Assembly (NCBI GenBank): GCA_009618475.1
Contig: WJOV01000157.1
Span: forward strand, 1-8,522
DNA length: 8,522 nucleotides
Reading direction: 5' to 3'
Source: Methanosarcinales archaeon
GTDB lineage: Archaea; Halobacteriota; Syntropharchaeia; Alkanophagales; Methanospirareceae
Both the position numbers and the translations under genes were made by a program. Position 1 is the stretch's first letter; each line of letters starts with the position of its first letter. Positions 1 to 5,955 of the stretch are shown here, piece by piece. A model generated the notes under the pieces. It had not been told where the DNA came from, did not search any database, and was given only the letters and a program-made list of their open reading frames with translations.

Positions 1-1
1 A

Positions 2-592
2 GTGGCGGCGGTGGATGGGGTCAGTAGGGAAATAAACATCAAAGAACATTTGCAACTAAAGGAAGCACTGTTTTCAGTTGAGACATTCCCGGAAATTGAC
101 GATGTTATCCTTGAAGAACTTCTGAGTTCAACGAATCCTGAGAATTACAACGAGAAAGTTGATTCAATAGAGAAAATAGCAGAAAGAAGGGTTGATACTT
201 TCTGGACGAAAAGCCTGCGTGTAAAATACTGGAATCCTATTCTAATTGCCTCAAGATTGTTTAAAGGCTGCAAAGAAGCTTTAAAGGAATGCGAAAAATT
301 GAACAGGGACGGGATTATTGATAGATATGTATCAGGCTGGTGGGAACTCGACCGAATGGCTTTGGAACTCTCCACTTACGATTCCGGACGAGAATTACCG
401 CTAATAACATCGGCTCATACGGCTTACGAAACTTACCTCGACAGGGTGAATAGAAGATTACTGGAGGCAGTTAAACATGATGGATGGAAGCAAAATCTCT
501 CTTCTTTCTGGTCTTTCGTGGCAAAGGTGGAGAAACCCGTTGCGGTATTCTTTACTGATGCTTTTAGATTTGACCTGCAAAAATACTCATAG
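2..592 (+). CDS. pglZ: PglZ-domain protein, upstream fragment (cut at left edge, frameshifted at its end)
   Basis: This is the middle part of a PglZ protein, a member of the alkaline phosphatase superfamily found in BREX phage-defence systems. The frame is open from the first bases, so the GTG at 2 is probably not the true start and the N-terminus lies outside the window. Residues 1-170 are mostly helical and charged, with a WWELD segment near 113-117 and AHTAYETYL near 138-145, as in the region before the PglZ core. The core opens at 184-191 with TDAFRFDL, which matches the family's DALRxD metal-site motif (D186). Six codons later the frame ends at TAG (590-592). The next frame continues the domain without a gap, so this and the following ORF are one broken gene. 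The family call is firm. BREX subtype is uncertain; the layout resembles type A. Confidence 0.8.
   Translation: MAAVDGVSREINIKEHLQLKEALFSVETFPEIDDVILEELLSSTNPENYNEKVDSIEKIAERRVDTFWTKSLRVKYWNPILIASRLFKGCKEALKECEKLNRDGIIDRYVSGWWELDRMALELSTYDSGRELPLITSAHTAYETYLDRVNRRLLEAVKHDGWKQNLSSFWSFVAKVEKPVAVFFTDAFRFDLQKYS
579..592 (+). other. Frameshift site in the PglZ gene: A5 run followed by a premature TAG
   Basis: The zero frame reads CTG CAA AAA TAC TCA TAG. Adding one A to the A5 run at 579-583 gives CTG CAA AAA ATA CTC ATA GAG AAG TTG, that is LQKILIEKLQ. This joins the DAFRFD motif to the ALPSIT motif with the spacing expected in a PglZ core. Candidate explanations are a homopolymer error in the assembly, a true inactivating mutation, or slippage. 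In a -1 slip, the Lys codon AAA at 581-583 could re-pair with AAA at 580-582. Confidence 0.8.
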
Positions 593-597
593 AGAAG

Positions 598-1548
598 TTG
601 CAGATGGGTGTGGAAGTGGCAAAAGTAGAGTGGCTTTACGGTGCTTTACCGAGTATAACCGAGGTAGGAATGGCTGCATTGCTGCCTGACGCACAACTCA
701 CCCTCGCTTATGATAACTCGCTTAAAGTTTTGATAGGGGACAGACCAGTTTCAGACAAGTCTGAGCGAGTTGCGTATCTCGAAGAAAAGGGAATATCGGT
801 AAAGGACTTTGAATCGCTGAATGTTCCAAGAGCGGATGTTCTGGTTGTAATGATGAGGGAAATAGACCGACTTGGGGAAATCGTGGATATAGCACCTCAA
901 AATCTTATTGAAATCGTTGAAAAGCTCTCAAGTCGGATTTTGAAACTCAAAGAGGCAGGTTTTAGAAGTGTTGTTCTCGGCGGAGACCATGGATTCCTTT
1001 ACGTTAGGAAGGAGCCAGAAAGGGTGCCTTGCAAAGGGGAGCTTGTTAAATGGAGGTTTGCAATAAATTCATCAGAAGGTAATTTTGTGGCTAAAACCGA
1101 TACTCTCGGCATTAATGGTGATTTGTTGTTCTCATTTCCTGCTGGAACTTCTATTTTTGCAGTGCAAGGAGAAACACCTGAATTCGTTCATGGGGGACTG
1201 AGTTTGCAAGAGACGGTTGTTCCTGTTGTGACTCTAAAACTTGCGGAGCCGAGCGAAAAGGTCAAGGTTAGCGTAGAATATCCTGAAAAGATAGCATCGA
1301 GAATAGTTTTGATAAAGCTCAAATCGTCTTTTGAGAGGTTGGATGTGGAGTCGAGAAGGGTGTATGTCGAGGTGAACAATAAGAAATCGGATGCGATTAC
1401 CCTCATGCCCGGAAAGTCTGAAACGGTTAGGCTGAGTTGGCTGCCGGAATTCGAAGAAGCTCCAGAAGAGGTGGAGACAAAGGTTGTTGATTACGATACT
1501 GGCGAAGTGATAAGTAAAAGGAAAGCTAAGGTAAGTTTGTTAATGTGA
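598..1548 (+). CDS. pglZ: PglZ-domain protein, downstream fragment (catalytic core and C-terminal domain)
   Basis: This is the C-terminal part of the same PglZ gene, one frame away from its first half. The frame is open from at least 586; the TTG at 598 and ATG at 604 are only the first start-like codons and no ribosome site precedes them. Family landmarks in order are ALPSIT-x-GMAALLP (16-30), which contains the likely nucleophile Thr21; a VLVVMMREIDRLGE strand and acidic segment (81-94); GGDHGF (128-133), where Asp130 and His131 are expected metal ligands; and FVHGGLSLQE (196-205), the typical end of the PglZ core. Residues from about 222 are strand-rich and look like an Ig-like C-terminal domain. 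The stop lies 2 bases from the end of the convergent GH15 gene. If the frameshift is real, this piece lacks the first metal-site motif and is probably not active. Confidence 0.8.
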   Translation: MQMGVEVAKVEWLYGALPSITEVGMAALLPDAQLTLAYDNSLKVLIGDRPVSDKSERVAYLEEKGISVKDFESLNVPRADVLVVMMREIDRLGEIVDIAPQNLIEIVEKLSSRILKLKEAGFRSVVLGGDHGFLYVRKEPERVPCKGELVKWRFAINSSEGNFVAKTDTLGINGDLLFSFPAGTSIFAVQGETPEFVHGGLSLQETVVPVVTLKLAEPSEKVKVSVEYPEKIASRIVLIKLKSSFERLDVESRRVYVEVNNKKSDAITLMPGKSETVRLSWLPEFEEAPEEVETKVVDYDTGEVISKRKAKVSLLM

Positions 1549-1550
1549 CG

Positions 1551-2651
1551 TTATTCTTTTCTAAAGAAAAGATTGATTACAAACATCGCATGCGCCCATA
1601 CAAGCGGGCAAACGGATTTTTGCAACGCGTTATCAAATATCTGCTCAGGAATGTAAGGGTAGTCTAAACGGTTCAAAACCCATTCGTGGTATCTCCTCGC
1701 CTTTTCCTTCTCTCCGCGCATTGCGTAATATATAGCCATCCAGAAATTGAGCATAGGCCATGCACCCGCTCCCTTGCGCCTCAACATACCATTTTGCGTC
1801 CACCCGTCGTAAACGTCCTTTTCGTATCTATGAACGCCACCGATTTCTACTATCGTATTTTCCATTGCATTTACCGTATTCACCATCCGCGGGTCATTCG
1901 CACTGCATACCTCAAACGGATATACCAATCCAAGCACGGAAGCATCAACATTGTAGTCGTTTATCTTACCAAAAGTTCTCAGGAAATATTTGTGCGAATC
2001 ATCATAACCCTTATTTATCATTTCCTCCATTTCTTTCGCACGTCTCAGCCATTTCTTGTTTTCACTCTCGTTTTTTAGTTCTATCATCAGTGCATCTGCG
2101 CATCTAAGCCCTTTCGCACATGCCGCTAAGGAATAAGTATGATTATCTGCGAGATCGGGAAACGTGCATCTCTCTTCCCATAAGTCGTATGTCGGCACGA
2201 TAAAATGGTTCCTGTCCCAGAGTTTACATATACCATCCGCAGCTTTCTCTATCAGGTCTTTGAACTCAACAGCATCCTCAGTTCTTTGTTGATAGGCATA
2301 GTGGTGCCAGACAGCCCATAATAAAGTGCCCGTTTGGTCCGGCTGGAATTGCCCGCCTGCCTTTGCGCCATTTGTATGATACGTCTGATAGAAAACACCA
2401 TCCCGGTCAAACCCTTCCGCCCTTTCCAAACACCACTGGAAAAAATCTTCCTGTATTCCTATGCCCATAATATCTGCTGCGACACTTATGTATGAGGCGT
2501 CTCTCACCCAGACGTAGCGATAAGGCGAAGCATCTCGTGGATAATATCTCTTATCGGTATTAGCGGCAACTATCGCTCCGTTTTCCACTGACGCATCTTT
2601 AAATATCCTTTTCGTGGTTTCTAATAACGCTTCTTCTTTAATCATTTTCAC
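1551..2651 (-). CDS. Glycoside hydrolase family 15 protein (glucoamylase-like)
   Basis: This is a GH15 enzyme, an inverting exo-hydrolase that releases glucose from the ends of alpha-glucans; some archaeal members act on trehalose or maltooligosaccharides. Landmarks are YVWVRDASY (46-54) and QPDQTGTLLWA (103-113), typical of the alpha/alpha six-barrel; DLWEER (156-161), with Glu159 as likely general acid; and YIPEQ (333-337), with Glu336 as likely general base. At 366 residues it is only the catalytic barrel, without the N-terminal beta-sandwich of most archaeal and bacterial members, which are about 600 residues. There is no signal peptide, so it should act in the cytoplasm. It follows the GH57 gene by 6 bases if it starts at the GTG (2651). 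An ATG two codons later (2645) is an equally good start. The pair suggests glycogen breakdown. Substrate is inferred. Confidence 0.9.
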   Translation of the reverse strand: MKMIKEEALLETTKRIFKDASVENGAIVAANTDKRYYPRDASPYRYVWVRDASYISVAADIMGIGIQEDFFQWCLERAEGFDRDGVFYQTYHTNGAKAGGQFQPDQTGTLLWAVWHHYAYQQRTEDAVEFKDLIEKAADGICKLWDRNHFIVPTYDLWEERCTFPDLADNHTYSLAACAKGLRCADALMIELKNESENKKWLRRAKEMEEMINKGYDDSHKYFLRTFGKINDYNVDASVLGLVYPFEVCSANDPRMVNTVNAMENTIVEIGGVHRYEKDVYDGWTQNGMLRRKGAGAWPMLNFWMAIYYAMRGEKEKARRYHEWVLNRLDYPYIPEQIFDNALQKSVCPLVWAHAMFVINLFFRKE

Positions 2652-2657
2652 TCATTA

Positions 2658-3812
2658 TTACGCACCCTCATTTTCTTTAACCTTGATCCTTTCCATCAAC
2701 CGCTTAGCTTCTTTCGTATCCTCGTATATCCTGTGAACCCTGGCATCGCCCCAGAACAGATTACAGCTCGTTTCCGCCCTCAATATATGCTCCTCTATCG
2801 CAGGTATCCTCCTACCGAGCCTGTGATATTCCCTACTCGTAGCCCATAGCTCTTCAATGCCTTCCCGCTGCTTTTCTGAACCTTCCCATTGACTGAAATC
2901 GTATCCACTCGTGTTAGCTACGTTCCATGCGCCAGTTCGAACCTCGACATAAGTTTCAGGCGGATTCTCTTCTATAAACTCGCTTATTTTTATTGGCGTG
3001 ATGGTGCAATCGCCTTTCCTTACCTTCTCCATGTAAGGAGCGAAGAAATGCCCCCAGAATCCGGATTCTTCGTGCATCTGTCTGAACCAACCGCCATTTT
3101 CGCCGTCTGACCACGTTGTTACGAGACAATTCCCCTCGCATTTCTCTGTCTTATGCATAACTTCACGCTCAAACCAGCCTGGGTCAAGTCCGCTTTCCTG
3201 CGCATTGCTTATGTCTCTATCCCTTGGGATAATTATTATTTCCGATGAATCATATTCTGCGATGAGGGGCTTATACATTATTTCTTCTCTTGTCAGGTTT
3301 TTATTTTCTTTGACCTGCTTCACGTGCACACCGTCAACAATCACATATTTAAATCCTGTTTCTTCCAACGCGGGAATCATCTCCATGCAGAAGCCCATCT
3401 CAGGAGGCCAGAAGCCTTTCGCAGTGAGTCCAAGTTCCTTCGCTTTTTCCTTCCATCGCGCTATCTGCGGCTTCCAATCTTCCATCGGGATCAAAGGAAA
3501 AAGAGGATGGTAATAGCCCATACCCACGAATTCAATACCTTCTGCCTTTGAATATCCCTTCACCAACCGTTTCAAATTCAATACGGATGAGCATTTTTTT
3601 ATTATTTGCGGGGCGCAAAGCTGTTCTAACAATATCCCGGAAAAGCCCAGATGGATTTTTGCAACGTCGTCGTATCGCATCGCATATTTCAATGGTCGTT
3701 CATAGCATAGAATTATCTGTTTCGCTTCCCATTCGTTAGTTTCCAGCAGTAATTCGATGTTCCCCGGTGGCTGGTGCATGTGCAAGCCCAAGGCATGATA
3801 TATGGTGGTCAT
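2658..3812 (-). CDS. Glycoside hydrolase family 57 protein (alpha-amylase / glucanotransferase-like)
   Basis: This is a GH57 enzyme, a retaining alpha-glucan hydrolase or 4-alpha-glucanotransferase with an incomplete TIM-barrel. The family's conserved regions appear in order: HMHQP (11-15); GYYHPLFPL (99-107); GFWPPEMGF (133-141), with nucleophile Glu138; TTWSDGENGGW (232-242), with acid/base Asp236; and a C-terminal ETSCNLFWG (347-355). All catalytic residues are present, and 384 residues fits the short GH57 forms with few extra domains. No signal peptide is seen, so the enzyme should be cytoplasmic. The ATG follows the TFB stop codon directly (TGAATG), and no clear ribosome site is visible, which suggests translational coupling to TFB. 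Together with the GH15 gene it likely degrades a storage glucan. GH57 activities vary widely, so the exact reaction is not decided. Confidence 0.92.
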   Translation of the reverse strand: MTTIYHALGLHMHQPPGNIELLLETNEWEAKQIILCYERPLKYAMRYDDVAKIHLGFSGILLEQLCAPQIIKKCSSVLNLKRLVKGYSKAEGIEFVGMGYYHPLFPLIPMEDWKPQIARWKEKAKELGLTAKGFWPPEMGFCMEMIPALEETGFKYVIVDGVHVKQVKENKNLTREEIMYKPLIAEYDSSEIIIIPRDRDISNAQESGLDPGWFEREVMHKTEKCEGNCLVTTWSDGENGGWFRQMHEESGFWGHFFAPYMEKVRKGDCTITPIKISEFIEENPPETYVEVRTGAWNVANTSGYDFSQWEGSEKQREGIEELWATSREYHRLGRRIPAIEEHILRAETSCNLFWGDARVHRIYEDTKEAKRLMERIKVKENEGA

Positions 3813-4733
3813 TCAAATAATCGAGAGCAGAAAAAATTCCCCCTTTTCTCGATAAGGACGTGGGGAAAGGACGTCTATATTTAACTTTAACCTCTTCTCC
3901 AATTCCTTATACCTGGTTCGAAGTGTAATCGTGGTTGTACCTGCGACTTTTGCTATTTCCTTCTCCGCCATGAACTCACTACTTAAAATCGTGGCGAGGT
4001 ATATCGCTGCCGCTGCCGTCCCCGGCGGTCCCCACCCCTTAGCTGCTCCCGTTCCCCTATCCTCTTTTAATAGTTCTATTGCTCTTTCTCTTGTCGCATC
4101 ACTTAATCCCAGCTCGGAGCAGAACCGCGGGATGTAGCGTGTGGGGTCAGCCGGTGCAAGCTTTATTTCCAACTTCTTTAAAAGAAAAAAATATGCCCTC
4201 CTTATTTTCCTCAAAGGCATTCTTGATACCGCTACAATCTCTTTCAACGTTCGTGGAACTCCGCACTGTCTGCAAATAATGTACAGCATCGCCGAAACCA
4301 GTTCTTCTATACTCCGCCCTTTAATCAAATTCCGCTTCGCCGCTTTTCGGTATAACACGGCAGTTGCCTCCTTGATATCGTTCGGCAGCTTGAGTGCACA
4401 TGCCATTCTATCTATCTCACCAAGTGCGAATGCGAGCGTTTTTTCACTGCTATCCATACCTGCCCATTGTAATCTTCTTGCTCGCACGGGCAATTTTGGC
4501 GTGGGTGTGCCCAACCCTTTATTGTGTATTCTATAACTCATAGGAGGACCTGTTCTTATCCTCTTAGATGCTTGCTCTGAGTCATACGCACGCCATTCGG
4601 GTCCAGGGTCCACGAGATTCTCCGCTATTACCATCCCACAATCGGCACAGTAAAGTTCCGCGTGCTTAGAGTCGGTTATTATGCTTTTAGACCCACATTC
4701 TGGACATTTTCTTATTCTAGTTCTAGTATCCAT
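3813..4733 (-). CDS. tfb: Transcription initiation factor B (TFB, TFIIB homologue)
   Basis: TFB is the archaeal TFIIB-like factor that binds TBP on the TATA box and BRE and recruits RNA polymerase. From the chosen start (306 residues) the N-terminal zinc ribbon is CPEC at 10-13 and CADC at 29-32. It is followed by DPGPEWRAYD (42-51) and the B-reader/linker with RTGPPMSYRIHNKGLGT (60-76). Two cyclin-like repeats come next, about 100-190 and 205-300. The second carries GPPGTAAAAIYLA and the helix-turn-helix with RYKELEKRL. The start is the ATG at 4731-4733 because GGAGGTGAT lies just upstream at 4741-4749. A longer reading from a TTG at 4751 would translate the ribosome site itself. It is the first gene of a tight unit with GH57 and GH15. 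Whether it is the general TFB or a specialised paralogue cannot be told here. Confidence 0.95.
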   Translation of the reverse strand: MDTRTRIRKCPECGSKSIITDSKHAELYCADCGMVIAENLVDPGPEWRAYDSEQASKRIRTGPPMSYRIHNKGLGTPTPKLPVRARRLQWAGMDSSEKTLAFALGEIDRMACALKLPNDIKEATAVLYRKAAKRNLIKGRSIEELVSAMLYIICRQCGVPRTLKEIVAVSRMPLRKIRRAYFFLLKKLEIKLAPADPTRYIPRFCSELGLSDATRERAIELLKEDRGTGAAKGWGPPGTAAAAIYLATILSSEFMAEKEIAKVAGTTTITLRTRYKELEKRLKLNIDVLSPRPYREKGEFFLLSII

Positions 4734-4740
4734 AATTAGT

Positions 4741-4749
4741 ATCACCTCC
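4741..4749 (-). promoter_or_regulatory. Strong ribosome binding site of the TFB gene
   Basis: On the minus strand GGAGGTGAT lies 7 bases before ATG 4733. It is a near-perfect match to the archaeal 16S rRNA 3' end. It decides the TFB start, since the alternative TTG at 4751 overlaps this site. Confidence 0.85.
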
Positions 4750-4931
4750 AAAAAAGGATTCCTTACCAGTCCTGCAAAATCTGAAAGTCACATAGCGAAC
4801 TCAAATAATCCTCTTTCTTCTTCCCCCCTCTCGAGATACCTTAAAGGTGCTTGCCCTTTTCAGCATCGGTATCAGTATCACTAATTATTATATTGTTTTT
4901 ATGACATAAATAGCTTGACATTGTCAGATTA

Positions 4932-5056
4932 ACCGCAGAGTTCACGGAGAACGCAGAGGATGTATTTAGAGGATTAGGGGATTAGTCTAAATCGCTAACG
5001 AGCCAAGCCGCTGAACCGCTAATAAACTAAACCTCTAATTCCGCGTTCTCGGCGGT
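4932..5056. repeat. Imperfect 125-base inverted-repeat element between TFB and the membrane-protein gene
   Basis: Nested complementary arms can be read directly: ACCGC (4932-4936) with GCGGT (5052-5056); GAGAACGC (4947-4954) with GCGTTCTC (5043-5050); and TTAGAGG (4966-4972) with CCTCTAA (5032-5038). The left arm has about ten extra bases between the first two blocks. Inside is a short direct repeat, GGATTAG at 4971-4977 and 4979-4985, and several CGCTAA/CGCTGA-like units. The element carries no ORF of note. It is followed by AAATTTTT (5057-5064). It could be a non-autonomous mobile remnant, a dispersed genomic repeat, or a structured RNA. The fold is seen in the sequence; the role is unknown. 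Confidence 0.6.
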
Positions 5057-5144
5057 AAATTTTTGAAGGTGCTGAAAACTCTAAATCCTCTTTTTAAGCT
5101 CCAAAATCACTTCTTCCGCTTTTTCCGCCACTTTTTTTTCTTTT

Positions 5145-5186
5145 ATGCAAACTTTATTTGCATATAGGGGAACATAATTAATGTTC
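5145..5186. promoter_or_regulatory. Two adjacent dyad-symmetric sites, possible operator
   Basis: ATGCAAA (5145-5151) and TTTGCAT (5157-5163) form a 7-5-7 inverted repeat. GAACAT (5170-5175) and ATGTTC (5181-5186) form a 6-5-6 inverted repeat whose centre lies 24 bases further on. A further ATGCAAA half-site lies at 5194-5200. The sites sit about 40-85 bases upstream of the TATA box at 5228. That arrangement would suit a dimeric helix-turn-helix regulator. The symmetry is seen; the function is inferred. Confidence 0.4.
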
Positions 5187-5227
5187 TTACGAAATGCAAA
5201 TTGAAAAATGCGAAATAAATAGAAGAA

Positions 5228-5235
5228 TATATAAA
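5228..5235 (+). promoter_or_regulatory. TATA box for the membrane protein / Roadblock / moaB unit
   Basis: TATATAAA lies with its centre about 33 bases before the ATG at 5265. Archaeal transcription usually starts about 25 bases after the box centre. That places the start near 5257, giving a leader of only about 8 bases, so the first gene would be translated from a nearly leaderless mRNA. A GGTGA at 5259-5263 is too close to the ATG to act as a normal ribosome site. Confidence 0.6.
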
Positions 5236-5264
5236 GAAAGAAGGAGAAAAGTAAATTTGGTGAC

Positions 5265-5597
5265 ATGACGATAGATAGCGCAACCGTAGTGGAATTGGTC
5301 AATTTGGTCACGGGTATTCTCATATTAGCAGTGGCAATCTACGCACAGAAGAGATTCCGTTTCGCCATATTCAAATTAGGATGGGATATAATAGCTGCTT
5401 CGGGGGCAATAAGGGTTGTTGGCTCTTTGTTCCGGGCATACTACACATACATAGATTCGTATGAGCTTATTCCATGGGGTAGGAGGGCGTTCTTGGTGGT
5501 TGGTAGGATTGTATTAGTGATTGGGATATACGTATTGGCAATAGCGGGATTAAAAGTATGGGGTGAAGAAGGAGAAAGTGAACGTAACAGAACTTGA
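5265..5597 (+). CDS. Small integral membrane protein of unknown function
   Basis: I do not recognise this family. The 110-residue product has a strongly hydrophobic segment at about 9-27 and another at about 75-97. A weaker amphipathic or membrane segment lies at 34-56, interrupted by Asp41 and Arg50. Arg/Lys clusters follow the first segment (KRFR, 29-32) and precede the last (GRR, 72-74), and the C-terminal tail is acidic then basic. It is the first gene of a plus-strand unit. Its end overlaps the start of the Roadblock gene by 20-35 bases, depending on which GTG that gene uses, which implies cotranslation and a shared job. It may be a membrane anchor or partner for the Roadblock protein, but this is inference from gene order only. 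A TATA box at 5228 suggests a nearly leaderless start. Confidence 0.75.
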   Translation: MTIDSATVVELVNLVTGILILAVAIYAQKRFRFAIFKLGWDIIAASGAIRVVGSLFRAYYTYIDSYELIPWGRRAFLVVGRIVLVIGIYVLAIAGLKVWGEEGESERNRT

Positions 5598-5937
5598 GCT
5601 TGCGCTAAAGGAGCTGGTAGAAACGGAAGGCGTGAATGCCGGTGCAGTAGTCACAAGGGATGGAATAATGGTAGGATTTTTGAATAAGCATACTCCAGAG
5701 GTGGTGTTACCATTATCATCTGTGGTAGCGATGATGACGATAACAGCGGAGAAATGCACGAGGATGTTTAAAAAAGGCGAGATGGTAGAGCTAATAACGA
5801 AGGCTAATGGTGGTGAACTATTAACAGAGCGGTGCGGGGAGTTCATATTCGTCGTGGCTGTGGATAAAGGCATTGATTTTGAGTCGATTAAACTCTCGAG
5901 GGATAAGGTAAAGGCGGCTATCAGTAGCATGGTGTGA
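5563..5937 (+). CDS. Roadblock/LC7-domain protein
   Basis: This small single-domain protein of the Roadblock/LC7 (MglB-like) family forms dimers that usually bind and regulate small Ras-like GTPases. The typical opening pattern GVNAGAVVTRDGIMVG (23-38) is followed by the central long helix (about 51-70), a strand pair with GELLTERCGEFIFVVAVD (84-101), and a closing helix (about 112-124). Length, 124 residues, is normal. The start is GTG, either at 5563 or at 5578, where GGAG at 5571-5574 lies just upstream. Both choices overlap the membrane gene. No GTPase gene is present in the window, so its partner is unknown; the overlapping membrane protein and the moaB gene 18 bases downstream are the nearest candidates. 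The family call is good, the role unknown. Confidence 0.82.
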   Translation: MKKEKVNVTELELALKELVETEGVNAGAVVTRDGIMVGFLNKHTPEVVLPLSSVVAMMTITAEKCTRMFKKGEMVELITKANGGELLTERCGEFIFVVAVDKGIDFESIKLSRDKVKAAISSMV

Positions 5938-5955
5938 CTATATAATTGCAAAAAA

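Larger units (their letters stand above)
4734..5264. other. 531-base intergenic region between divergent transcription units
   Basis: No convincing protein gene is found here. It holds the TFB leader and ribosome site, a TATA-like AATATAATAA on the minus strand (about 4885-4894, possibly for TFB with a long leader), and the inverted-repeat element (4932-5056). Beyond these are a T8 run (5132-5139), two small dyads (5145-5163 and 5170-5186), and the TATA box of the gene at 5265. An 80-codon minus-strand frame (5081-5323) runs into the next gene on the other strand; it has low-complexity Lys/Glu sequence and no start signal. Confidence 0.6.

Noticed and set aside
579..592. Programmed -1 frameshifting as the main explanation for the PglZ break
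   Set aside because: The A5 run lacks a full heptameric slippery pattern with a visible stimulatory structure. An indel error or mutation is simpler; slippage is kept only as an alternative.
4734..4751. Longer TFB start at TTG 4751
   Set aside because: It would translate the GGAGGTGAT ribosome site itself; ATG 4733 has ideal spacing and gives the usual N-terminus.
4738..4881. AGTATCAC repeated at 4738-4745 and 4874-4881 around the TFB leader
   Set aside because: Only 8 bases (10 of 11 with one mismatch); likely chance, and the first copy overlaps the ribosome site.
4681..4884. Plus-strand ORF of 67 codons opposite the start of TFB
   Set aside because: It overlaps the TFB zinc-ribbon coding region and leader in antisense, shows no family pattern and has no start signal.
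5081..5323. 80-codon minus-strand ORF ending in a Lys/Glu-rich tail
   Set aside because: Its first part is the antisense of the membrane-protein gene, it has no ribosome site, and the tail comes from A-rich low-complexity DNA that also holds the dyads.
5938..5947. TATA-like ACTATATAAT just before moaB
   Set aside because: Too close to the ATG at 5956 for an archaeal TATA box, and moaB is closely spaced behind the Roadblock gene.
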